Assembly (NCBI GenBank): GCA_036524155.1
Contig: DATDCV010000691.1
Location: 1-24,128 of the forward strand
Direction of reading: 5' to 3'
DNA: 24,128 nt
DNA from: DATDCV01 sp036524155
Lineage (GTDB): Bacteria > Verrucomicrobiota > Verrucomicrobiia > Limisphaerales > UBA8199
Below are positions 1 through 8,134 of the stretch, piece by piece (position 1 is the first letter of the stretch; every line of letters starts with the position of its first letter). The position numbers and the translations under genes were made by a program. The notes below the pieces were generated by a model. The model was not told where the DNA came from. It was given only the letters and a program-made list of their open reading frames with translations, and did no database searches.

Positions 1-1920
1 GATGCTGAAGATTCTAAACCGAATGTGGCGCTGCCAATAGCCGTCCGTTCCCGGAGTTAACTCCACCGAGTAGGCGCCGGGACGCGTGATGTTTGTGCCC
101 TTGTAGAGACTCAGGACGTCCGCAGTAGAGGAGAGCAGGGGACTGGCCAGGAATCCCGCTGCGAGCATTGCGGGGGGCGCGCGTCGGCGCAGTAACAGGG
201 GAGTGCCGGCCCCGCGATAGGCCGCGAGGCGAACGGTTGGTGCCCGGTAAAGGAGCTGTCGGGCCCTTCCGGTCCAGGTGGGCTCTACCTTGATCTCCAT
301 CCATAGATCACGGTCACCGAAAGGTCTCAGATCCATGAGCTCCCCCGGCTTCACGGTGCCCGCCTGCAAAAGCGTCAGCTTTGGCGAATCCGAGGCTTTG
401 CTCTTGAGCAATAGGAAATCTTTTTCGATCGTGGCCGGTTCGTAGTTGAACAAAAGGGTTCTGAGCACCCTCGCGTCCTCCAGAGGTGGGAACTTGCGAT
501 CCACTGGGTCAAGTGAGAACAGGACGAATTGCGGCGCTGCTTTCGAGAGATAAAACCCCTCGTTCAAACTCATCAGCTGGTCGTTGCACGCCACGAAGCT
601 CTGAAAAACGGGACGTGGCAAATAATTCAAATGGTTAAATAGCGGATAGACTTGTTTGAATCCGAAGCAGTCCACTGTGGCGTTGCCGACGATCCGACGT
701 ATTTCCGGCAGTTGGGCTTCGCGGCGGCACACGTCGGTCGCGGCTCTCATACGGGCCTGGTAGCTGGCCGGCCTGGCGAGCGCCTGAAGATTCAGGAGTG
801 CGGCCCGGAACGGGGTCCGGAGAGAGTGAGCGGGCGAAGCCAGATAGAGCCATTGGAGCACAACCAGTGAAAACACGCAGCACACTAGGATCACGCCTTT
901 CGTCCAGCGCCTGGCAACAACAGCACCTGAAGGCACAATAGTCAGACCGATCAACAGTACCGGTGCGAAGCCCAGGAAAAACGCCGGGTGACGAAAGTCT
1001 TCGCGCAGGAAACTGTGTTTCCAAACTGAGAAAGTGAGGCATGAGGCCCAGAGAAAGAGCAGCACGCGGCGCCATCGGCGTTTCTGGTCCTCTGCCTGGA
1101 AGGCAGTGAGCGTAAGGACAGCGACGATAACGAGGCTGAGAAGAGCTAAAAGCAGACCGCTCTGCCTGATCGCAGACAGGCCCTCCCAACCCAGAGCCTC
1201 GTTATATGCCCGGACGACCGCCAGAGCTTTGGCGACGAAACCGGGGAGATTGGCCACCTGCTGGCCGGCGGCAGCCCAGCCGGCAAGAATCAGGCCCGCG
1301 TACCCGACGAGCATGCCGGTTCCGAGGCGGTGCTGTCTCCTGATGGACAAGTCCGCACCCAGAAGCGCCAGCCCGACCAGGCCCACGAACAGGAAGGAAG
1401 ATTTGGCGAGCGCCGAAAACGCAGCCAGAGCGATGAAGATCGACACATAGAGCCGCAAGCGGCGTCCAGACTCGCAGAAGCACAGCAAGATCCAGCAAAA
1501 GAGCGCCACATCCAGAACCAGGTCTCCGCGACCCTCCAGGTTGGCAGCCGCGAAAATAAAAGAACCCAATAACAAAAGCCGCCAGCCGATCCGCAGGCGC
1601 CAGCCCACCAGGCACAGGCCCGCGGCGGCTGTGAAGCAGACCGCCACATCCGCGAACATGCGCAGGTCGGCAGCGTGCTCGGAGAAGTAGCCTTGAATCA
1701 GGAAGCCCAGAGGCCCATACGTATAAATGATCTCAGGGCCGAATTGGAGGCAGTGCTGATGCGCATAACTGAGCACCGCGCCCCACGACACGTCGCCGTC
1801 GGTTCCGATATCTTTCGGAGCTGGCGGGAGAGTAAGAAAAGTCAACAGGAGCAACCCGGCGGCAAGGAACGGCCTGAGAGGCCGCGGGAGCAGGCGATCC
1901 AAGTGTGAGCTAATCGGCAT
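1..1920 (-). CDS. Polytopic membrane protein, possibly GT-C glycosyltransferase-like (3' end cut by window)
   Basis: One minus-strand frame stays open from the ATG at 1920 to base 1 (640 codons, no stop), so the C-terminus lies outside the window. An in-frame ATG at 1953 would add 11 residues; neither start has a clear Shine-Dalgarno site. The protein has about 11 hydrophobic segments (first at residues 17-33, last near residue 395), then a soluble part of more than 200 residues. Residues 38-75 hold an acidic loop (TDGD) followed by YTYGPLGFL. I recall this TYGPLG signature from uncharacterised bacterial membrane proteins with glycosyltransferase-C topology. The topology (first loop with acidic residues, many helices, soluble C-terminal domain) fits a lipid-linked sugar transferase, but no catalytic motif proves it. 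It is divergent from dnaE with a 140-nt gap. Existence of the gene is well supported; its function is not. Confidence 0.82.
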   Translation of the reverse strand, partial: MPISSHLDRLLPRPLRPFLAAGLLLLTFLTLPPAPKDIGTDGDVSWGAVLSYAHQHCLQFGPEIIYTYGPLGFLIQGYFSEHAADLRMFADVAVCFTAAAGLCLVGWRLRIGWRLLLLGSFIFAAANLEGRGDLVLDVALFCWILLCFCESGRRLRLYVSIFIALAAFSALAKSSFLFVGLVGLALLGADLSIRRQHRLGTGMLVGYAGLILAGWAAAGQQVANLPGFVAKALAVVRAYNEALGWEGLSAIRQSGLLLALLSLVIVAVLTLTAFQAEDQKRRWRRVLLFLWASCLTFSVWKHSFLREDFRHPAFFLGFAPVLLIGLTIVPSGAVVARRWTKGVILVCCVFSLVVLQWLYLASPAHSLRTPFRAALLNLQALARPASYQARMRAATDVCRREAQLPEIRRIVGNATVDCFGFKQVYPLFNHLNYLPRPVFQSFVACNDQLMSLNEGFYLSKAAPQFVLFSLDPVDRKFPPLEDARVLRTLLFNYEPATIEKDFLLLKSKASDSPKLTLLQAGTVKPGELMDLRPFGDRDLWMEIKVEPTWTGRARQLLYRAPTVRLAAYRGAGTPLLLRRRAPPAMLAAGFLASPLLSSTADVLSLYKGTNITRPGAYSVELTPGTDGYWQRHIRFRIFSI

Positions 1921-2060
1921 TGCCACGTGTCGTTCTGAACACGATTGTCTCATTAGAGTTTGGAGCCGTGATGGCAAGATAAATCGCCGGTACGTTTGAA
2001 ATCGCGGACCGAGATCTCTTGCTTGCCGCGGTCGGAGAGCGGGGGGTAGATTGAATCAAT

Positions 2061-5000
2061 ATGGCGCACGCGGACTTCGTTCATTTGCATTTGCACACCG
2101 AGTACTCGCTGCTCGATGGGGCATGCCGATTGGATCGGCTCATGGACAAGGCCCATGACCTGAAGTTCCCGGCGCTGGCGGTGACGGATCACGGCGTGCT
2201 CTGTGGCGCGATTGACTTCTACAAGGCAGCGCGCGAGAAGGGCGTCAAACCGATCATCGGCTGCGAGGTCTACGTCGCGCCGGGCAGCCGGTTCGAGAAG
2301 AAGACCAGCACGGGGGGGCGCGACGTTTACCACCACCTGGTCCTTTTGGCAAAGGACGAGGTCGGTTACAGGAATTTGATCCGGCTGGTCACGGCGGCTC
2401 ACCTGGAGGGCTACTATTACAAGCCGCGGATCGACAAGGAGCTTTTGTCCGCTCACAAGCAGGGACTCGTCGCGCTTTCCGGCTGCCTGGCCAGCGAGAT
2501 TCCCGAAGCGATCCAGAATGATCAGTTGAGCAAAGCGCGGGAGGCGATCGATTGGTTTAAACAAACCTTCAGCGCGGATGATTTTTACCTCGAGCTCCAA
2601 AACCACGGCCTTCCCGAACAGGCGAAAGTCAATCGGCACCTGGTCGCCTGGGCCAGGGATTTCGGATTGAAGCTCGTTGCCACCAACGACGTGCACTACC
2701 TCGAAAAGGAGCATTCCCACGCGCACGACTGTTTGATTTGCATCGGCACGCAATCGCTGCTGACCGACACCAAGCGGATGAGATACGCGCCGCAGCAGTT
2801 TTATCTGCGTTCGGCGGAGGAAATGAAGGCGCGGTTTGCCGAGGTTCCTGAGGCCGTCCAGAACACGCTCGAAGTTGCTGAGAAATGCAACCTCGAGATT
2901 GAGTTTGGCAAACTGCATTACCCGGTTTTCGACCCGCCCAAACCGCATACGCGAGATTCGTATTTGCGCGAGCTGCTGGCCGAGGGGTTGCGCAAGCGTT
3001 ACGGACTGCATGCCCGTCCCGAGGGACTACGATTCGTCATCCAAGAGGTTGAGGAACCGGAAAGGCTGCCGACATTTGAAGCTCAAAGTCCAAAATCCAA
3101 AGTCCAATGCCAGGAAGTGGAAACCAACAGACCGCAGTCCGCAGTCCAGGCAGCGGAGGGAGTCCAAACTCGAGAGGCGGGGAGCCATGGCCCGACGGGG
3201 GGGCCTGAGTCGGGAGACCCGGCGGTAGCGGCGGCGGTGCAACGGATTTTGGACCGCCTTCAACTTGAGTTGAAGGTGATCGAAAAGACGGATTTCGTCA
3301 GTTACTTTCTGATTGTCGGCGATTTTGTGCGCTACGGCCACGAGAAGGGCGTGGCCTGCGTCGCGCGCGGGTCGGCTGCCGGTTCGATCGTGACCTACTT
3401 GCTCGGGATTTCCAACGTCGATCCTATTCGCTACGGGCTGCTCTTCGAACGGTTCCTGAATCCTGAGCGTGTAAACCCGCCTGATATCGACATCGATTTC
3501 GCGGACGACCGCCGGGCGGACGTGATCGCGTACGTGCGCGGGAAATATGGGCGCGACGCGGTGGCGCAGATCATCACCTTCGGCACGATGGGCGCGAAAT
3601 CGGTGGTGCGCGACGTTGGCCGGGTGATGGGTCTGAGCTACGGCGAATGCGATCGGCTGGCCAAGATGATTCCGTTCGATTTGAAGATGACGCTGGAGAA
3701 GGCGCTCAAACAATCGCCGGAACTCAAGCAGGCTTATGACACCGAGGAAGCCACCCGCGAGTTAATCGACACAGCGCTGGTGCTGGAAGACCTGTCCCGG
3801 AATGCCAGCGTTCATGCCGCCGGGGTGGTTATTGGCGACCAACCACTGGTGAATCTGTTGCCGCTCAAAGAGGACGAGGATGGGGGAATCGTCACCCAGT
3901 ACGCAATGGGCCCGGTCGGGGACCTCGGGTTGTTGAAAATGGACTTTCTGGGGCTCAAGACGCTCACCGTGATCCGCAATACCTGTGAAATGGTTCGGCA
4001 GACGCGCAACTTCAATATTCCCATCGACAACCTTCCGCTGGACGACGCGCGCACCTACGATCTCCTGAACAAAGCCAAGACGCTGGGGGTGTTCCAACTG
4101 GAATCGGGCGGCATGCGCGATTTGTGCCGGAAGTTCCAGATCAGCTCGGTCGAGCACATCACCGCGTTGATCGCGTTATACCGGCCGGGGCCGATGGACC
4201 TAATACCGGAGTTTATCGCCCGGCGGCACGGCGAGGTAAAGATCGAGTATGAACATCCCCTGCTGGAGCCCATCTGCCGTGAGACTTACGGCATCATGGT
4301 TTACCAGGAGCAGGTCATGCAGGCGGCTCAGGCGCTGGCGGGATACTCGCTCGGTGGCGCCGATCTCTTGCGGCGGGCTATGGGCAAGAAGAAGCCCGAG
4401 GAGATGGCCAAGCATCGCGAGATTTTCGTTAAAGGCGCCGCCCGGGTAAACAGCATCCCTGCGGCCAAAGCGAACCAGATCTTCGGGTTGCTGGAGAAGT
4501 TCGCCGGCTACGGCTTCAATAAATCCCACGCTGCCGCCTATGCCATCGTGGCTTACCAGACCGCGTATCTCAAAGCCAATTATCCGGTCGAGTTTTTGTG
4601 CGCCATGATGACCAACGACATGGCCGATACAGAGAAGCTAAGCGAATACATCGCGGAGGCTCGCAGCATGGGAGTTGAGGTCCTGCCGCCGGATGTAAAC
4701 GAAAGTCAGGTTTATTTTGCGCCGGGTGCAGGGCAGGCTTCCCGCTCGGGCCAAAGTCCGGGGCGAAATGGGGATGGCCCGGGCGCCTGCGCGACGGCGA
4801 TTCGCTTTGGATTGGCAGCCATCAAAGGCGTGGGCGAGGTGGCGGTGCAGTCGGTGCTCAAAGCGCGGCAGGAGCGCGGGCGCTTTGAGTCATTGGCGGA
4901 CATGTGCGAGCGGGTGGATGGACGTTCGCTTAACCGCAAAATCCTGGAGGCCCTGATCAAATGCGGCGCTTGTGACTGCTTCGGCCAGACGCGATCCACC

Positions 5001-5849
5001 CTTTTTTCACAGATCGACCGCACGCTGGCGCGGGCGGCGGGCATCATCGCCGACCGCCAACGCGGCCAGGTTTCCCTGTTTGGCGCGTTCGAAGACAGGG
5101 CGGAGGCTGTGCCGGACGCGCGGGGCAGCCTGCCCGAGTGGCCCGAACACGAAGTGCTGGCGTACGAAAAGGAACTCCTCGGGTTCTATGTCACCGGGCA
5201 TCCGCTCAGCCCCCATGCCGAGATCCTCCGAAAGTATTCATTGGCGAACACGAAAACCCTCGCGCAGATGCCCAATCGCACCGTCACGCGGCTGGGCGGG
5301 ATTATCGCCGCGCTTCAGAACGGCTTTTCCAAGAAGAATGGAAAACCGTACTCGCTGGTCACCCTCGAAGACCTCGAAGGTTCCGTGCAGGTGCTGTGCG
5401 TGAACGAGAACTACGAGAAGAACCGGGAGTTGCTGGTCCAGGGCAAGGCCATCTTCCTCATCGGTGAAGTCAACACCGGGGATGAGCGTCCCAAAATATT
5501 CCCCCAGGAGATTATGCCGCTGGAGGAGGCTCCCAAGCGGTTCACCAGGCAAGTCCATTTGCGTTTGCAGATGGTTCATCTGCAACCCGGCAGCCTTGAG
5601 TCGTTACGCGAACTCATCAGCGCGCACGCGGGAAAATGTCCACTCTTCCTGTGTTTCCGCCGCCCGACGGGCGAGGTGATCTTCATCGAGACACACGAGA
5701 AGTTCTTTGTGACACCTTCCCAGGCACTCGCGGTGGCGGCCAACAACCGGTTTGGCGAGGAAACCTATTACGCGAAGGTTGACACCAGCCTGCCTGAGCG
5801 GGCCCTGAGGCGGTGGGAGCGAACGCCGGAGCCCGCGGCGGCGGAATGA
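2061..5849 (+). CDS. dnaE: DNA polymerase III subunit alpha (DnaE1 type)
   Basis: Catalytic subunit of the replicative DNA polymerase. The N-terminal PHP domain (residues 6 to about 210) keeps HLHLHTEYS, VTDHG and TNDVHY, so its metal site looks intact, unlike the degenerate PHP of E. coli. The palm carries the catalytic aspartates in PDIDIDF (D475, D477, D479). Fingers, tandem HhH (FGLAAIKGVGE, near residue 915) and an OB fold (roughly residues 1075-1150) follow in the usual DnaE order, with no DnaQ-type exonuclease. At 1262 residues it exceeds the usual length of about 1160. Much of the excess is two low-complexity inserts, at residues about 335-388 (between PHP and palm) and about 885-910 (before the HhH). 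The first is built from short repeats. The ATG at 2061 gives the conserved FVHLHLHT start. It stands alone, convergent with the sialic acid operon. Confidence 0.97.
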   Translation: MAHADFVHLHLHTEYSLLDGACRLDRLMDKAHDLKFPALAVTDHGVLCGAIDFYKAAREKGVKPIIGCEVYVAPGSRFEKKTSTGGRDVYHHLVLLAKDEVGYRNLIRLVTAAHLEGYYYKPRIDKELLSAHKQGLVALSGCLASEIPEAIQNDQLSKAREAIDWFKQTFSADDFYLELQNHGLPEQAKVNRHLVAWARDFGLKLVATNDVHYLEKEHSHAHDCLICIGTQSLLTDTKRMRYAPQQFYLRSAEEMKARFAEVPEAVQNTLEVAEKCNLEIEFGKLHYPVFDPPKPHTRDSYLRELLAEGLRKRYGLHARPEGLRFVIQEVEEPERLPTFEAQSPKSKVQCQEVETNRPQSAVQAAEGVQTREAGSHGPTGGPESGDPAVAAAVQRILDRLQLELKVIEKTDFVSYFLIVGDFVRYGHEKGVACVARGSAAGSIVTYLLGISNVDPIRYGLLFERFLNPERVNPPDIDIDFADDRRADVIAYVRGKYGRDAVAQIITFGTMGAKSVVRDVGRVMGLSYGECDRLAKMIPFDLKMTLEKALKQSPELKQAYDTEEATRELIDTALVLEDLSRNASVHAAGVVIGDQPLVNLLPLKEDEDGGIVTQYAMGPVGDLGLLKMDFLGLKTLTVIRNTCEMVRQTRNFNIPIDNLPLDDARTYDLLNKAKTLGVFQLESGGMRDLCRKFQISSVEHITALIALYRPGPMDLIPEFIARRHGEVKIEYEHPLLEPICRETYGIMVYQEQVMQAAQALAGYSLGGADLLRRAMGKKKPEEMAKHREIFVKGAARVNSIPAAKANQIFGLLEKFAGYGFNKSHAAAYAIVAYQTAYLKANYPVEFLCAMMTNDMADTEKLSEYIAEARSMGVEVLPPDVNESQVYFAPGAGQASRSGQSPGRNGDGPGACATAIRFGLAAIKGVGEVAVQSVLKARQERGRFESLADMCERVDGRSLNRKILEALIKCGACDCFGQTRSTLFSQIDRTLARAAGIIADRQRGQVSLFGAFEDRAEAVPDARGSLPEWPEHEVLAYEKELLGFYVTGHPLSPHAEILRKYSLANTKTLAQMPNRTVTRLGGIIAALQNGFSKKNGKPYSLVTLEDLEGSVQVLCVNENYEKNRELLVQGKAIFLIGEVNTGDERPKIFPQEIMPLEEAPKRFTRQVHLRLQMVHLQPGSLESLRELISAHAGKCPLFLCFRRPTGEVIFIETHEKFFVTPSQALAVAANNRFGEETYYAKVDTSLPERALRRWERTPEPAAAE
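3079..3180 (+). repeat. Short tandem repeats inside dnaE
   Basis: Within the dnaE frame, 3085-3107 is made of near-identical units of the type AAAGTCCAAAATCC, and 3134-3147 repeats GCAGTCC twice. These look like intergenic-type simple repeats rather than coding sequence. They encode a hydrophilic linker (SPKSKVQCQEVE and onward) absent from standard DnaE. The reading frame stays open. Confidence 0.6.
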
Positions 5850-5870
5850 GCCGCCGGTAAGTCAGAGTCT

Positions 5871-5888
5871 GAGAGCGTCAAGGCTCTC
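5871..5888. terminator. Small hairpin between convergent genes
   Basis: GAGAGC and GCTCTC flank a 6-nt loop in the 52-nt gap between the dnaE stop and the stop of the opposing epimerase gene. There is no T-tract on either side, so a role as a bidirectional terminator is only suggested by position. Confidence 0.3.
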
Positions 5889-5901
5889 AAGCCTGGCAGC
5901 G

Positions 5902-7134
5902 TCAGTGCGGGCTCGGCTGGTGTTCGAGGGGCGTTTCTTCGAGCACCCGGCTGCAGTACCAGAGCATGCGGGGCAGATGGAAAGGGCCTTTCCACATATT
6001 GCCTTTGAGTCGCGTCGAGATGCTGCCATCACGATGCAGGTAGCCGTACCATTCACCGTACTCGGGATCCGGGAAATGGGCAAAACTCCAGTCGTGCGCC
6101 AGTTGGTGCCAGCGGGCGTAGCGGGCCTCCCCCGTGAGGCTCCAGGCCAGGAGGGTGGCAATGATGGCTTCGTTGTGCGGCCACCAGAACTTCATGTCGT
6201 GCCAGTATTCCTGGACCGGCAGGCCGCGCAGGTCGCGGAAGTAAAAGAGCCCGCCGCACTGCTCGTCCCAGCCGCGCTTCCACATCCAGTCCAGGATGGT
6301 CAACCCGATGCTGATGAGCCGCCGGCCGCGGCGCAATTTACCTTCGTGCATGATGAACCACGCCGACTCGATCGCGTGGCCCGGGTTGAGTGTGCGACCG
6401 TCAAAATGATCCAGAACCTGGTTCTGGTCGCCCACAACTTCCATAACAGCCTCGAGCTCGGGCTTCATGAAATCCTTCTCGATCGCCGCGATGCTCTTAT
6501 CGACCCACTCGGTGCAAGTGTGGCCGGAAACGATTACCTCCCCCAGGTTCGCTCGCAGTTCCTGGGCGGCTGCAATCGCCATGATATGCGGGGCAATGGC
6601 CTTTGTGGGGCGAGCCGGCTCGAACTTGGGCACCATCACTCCCGGGGAAAAGGAATACCGCAGATAAGTGGCGAAGGCCCCGACCGCGTCCTCGGCCGCT
6701 CGCTCCTCACCGGCAGCTTTCGCGTAGGCCGCGAGCGCGATGGCGGCAAAGGACTCGCTAAACACGTATCGCCGCATCCGCAACGGCTTGCCCTCACGCG
6801 TGACAGTGAAATACAGCTTTCCATCGGGCGCGTAACAGTGTCGCCGTAAGAACTCAACACAACTGCGGGATGCTTCCAGCCAATCCCTCCTCCTCTCAAC
6901 CGTGTTGTAGAGGGTTGCGAACATCCATCCCGCTCGTCCCTGGAACCAGACGGACTTGTCGGTATCGAGGATTGTGCCGTCCCGATCGAGAGCGGTGATA
7001 ATTCCGTCATGCTGGTGGTCCAGTCCGTGCCTCAGCCAGAAAGGAATAACGTCACCGAGCAACGTCGTCTGATAAGCCGCCCTCAAGCGCGAGAGACAAT
7101 CTGGATCCGACAGCAGCACGCACGGATCGTTCAT
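5902..7134 (-). CDS. N-acylglucosamine 2-epimerase (AGE/RnBP family)
   Basis: Predicted to interconvert N-acetylmannosamine and N-acetylglucosamine in the cytosol, the step after sialic acid cleavage. The 410-residue protein has the full-length (alpha/alpha)6-barrel pattern of AGE/renin-binding proteins. Recognisable blocks are WFQGRAGWMFATLYN (residues 63-77), GHAIESAW (H253, E256), KFWWPHNEA (H320) and KGPFHLPRMLW (H386). The two histidines in PGHAIE and GPFH match the catalytic pair of the family. I chose the ATG at 7134 because it precedes the family-like N-terminus; the frame extends upstream only into the nanA coding region. It is the last gene of the operon, 61 nt after nanA. This replaces the bacterial ManNAc-6-P epimerase NanE with the GlcNAc-epimerase type known from the Bacteroides fragilis sialate pathway. 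Other AGE members act on cellobiose or mannose, but context favours ManNAc. Confidence 0.88.
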   Translation of the reverse strand: MNDPCVLLSDPDCLSRLRAAYQTTLLGDVIPFWLRHGLDHQHDGIITALDRDGTILDTDKSVWFQGRAGWMFATLYNTVERRRDWLEASRSCVEFLRRHCYAPDGKLYFTVTREGKPLRMRRYVFSESFAAIALAAYAKAAGEERAAEDAVGAFATYLRYSFSPGVMVPKFEPARPTKAIAPHIMAIAAAQELRANLGEVIVSGHTCTEWVDKSIAAIEKDFMKPELEAVMEVVGDQNQVLDHFDGRTLNPGHAIESAWFIMHEGKLRRGRRLISIGLTILDWMWKRGWDEQCGGLFYFRDLRGLPVQEYWHDMKFWWPHNEAIIATLLAWSLTGEARYARWHQLAHDWSFAHFPDPEYGEWYGYLHRDGSISTRLKGNMWKGPFHLPRMLWYCSRVLEETPLEHQPSPH

Positions 7135-7195
7135 GGCGCTGCCCCGAAATTCGTCCTTTTTGTTGTGGTCATAACCGCGTATCGGGGTCGAGCCG

Positions 7196-8131
7196 CTAGC
7201 GGGCGGTCTTCTGGACAATCCAGTCAAAGAACCCCAGTTGGTCCAACTCCTTGCGTAAGCGAAGAACCTGGTCAGAACTGAGATTGCCGAGCGGCAAGCG
7301 CGCGGGCCCGACATCTACGCCGAGCATCTTCATGACGACTTTAGCCGCGCCCATGTAGCCGTAACCGGCCAGCAGCTTCACCAGCCGGACCGAGCGGAAT
7401 TGCTCCGCCTGCGCTGTCGGGAGGTCTCCCGCTTGGAAGGCTTTGATCAGGCGATGGTAAACCGGCGCCGCGAAGTTATAGCTGCTGCCCACCGCCCCCT
7501 TGGCTCCGACCGCCAGGGCTCCGAGGAGGTACTCGTCCATGCCCCAGGGCACGTCAAATTCGCCCTCCGCTCGGAGACAGAGTTGATAAGCCATCAGGTC
7601 AGGGTTGGTGAACTTGAGGCCTCTCAGCGTGGGGATTCGCTCCGAGCCCCGGGCCAGGAATTCTGCCATCGGGAGATTTACGCCAGTGAGCATGGGAATA
7701 TCGTAGAAATAGAAAGGTGTGTGTGGAGCGCCGGCGGCTATCTCGCCGCAGCAGGCGATCAAAAGGTCAAGGTTCTGCGGCCTAAAGTAGCAGGGCGCGT
7801 TAGCCGCGATCGCCGCAGCGCCGAGCGATTCGGCTTGGGCGGCAAGGGCTCGTGCGTCGGCCAGGCAATTGGATCCGACATGGACCACGACCCGCAAGGG
7901 GGTGCCGCGCGTCACGGCGATCCAACGTTCGGCGAGCTGCCGCCGCTCTGCCAACGTGAGCGAGTGGCTCTCGCCAGTCGTGCCGTTGATGAAAGCGGTC
8001 CCGACATCCTGGGCAAGAAGATGGGCCGCCTGTTTCTCAACCATCGCGGGATTGAGCGCGCCGCTATTGTCTAATGGCGTGTGAGTGGCAGCGATCAAAC
8101 CGTGCAGAGTGATAGGATTGGAGGTGTGCAT
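7196..8131 (-). CDS. nanA: N-acetylneuraminate lyase (DapA/NAL superfamily)
   Basis: Class I aldolase cleaving N-acetylneuraminate to pyruvate and N-acetylmannosamine. It is 311 residues, the normal TIM-barrel length. Motifs are GTTGES (residues 50-55, pyruvate carboxylate binding), YFYDIP with the catalytic tyrosine (Y143) and GLKFTNPDL with the Schiff-base lysine K173. WGMDEYLLGALAVGAKGAVG (residues 196-215) follows. The GLKF and GMDE blocks resemble sialate lyases, including the vertebrate NPL type, more than dihydrodipicolinate synthase. The gene begins 3 nt after the stop of the MFS gene, so the two are probably co-translated. Lyase, epimerase, mutarotase and transporter together make the sialate assignment strong. 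Confidence 0.93.
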   Translation of the reverse strand: MHTSNPITLHGLIAATHTPLDNSGALNPAMVEKQAAHLLAQDVGTAFINGTTGESHSLTLAERRQLAERWIAVTRGTPLRVVVHVGSNCLADARALAAQAESLGAAAIAANAPCYFRPQNLDLLIACCGEIAAGAPHTPFYFYDIPMLTGVNLPMAEFLARGSERIPTLRGLKFTNPDLMAYQLCLRAEGEFDVPWGMDEYLLGALAVGAKGAVGSSYNFAAPVYHRLIKAFQAGDLPTAQAEQFRSVRLVKLLAGYGYMGAAKVVMKMLGVDVGPARLPLGNLSSDQVLRLRKELDQLGFFDWIVQKTAR

Positions 8132-8134
8132 AAA

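Noticed and set aside
2050..2060. ATTGAATCAAT palindrome directly before the dnaE start codon
   Set aside because: An 11-bp AT-rich dyad is short enough to occur by chance, and no second copy or promoter element supports an operator.
1953..3011. 352-residue minus-strand frame antisense to dnaE
   Set aside because: It lies wholly opposite conserved dnaE codons, with no motif or domain order; a GC-rich shadow frame.
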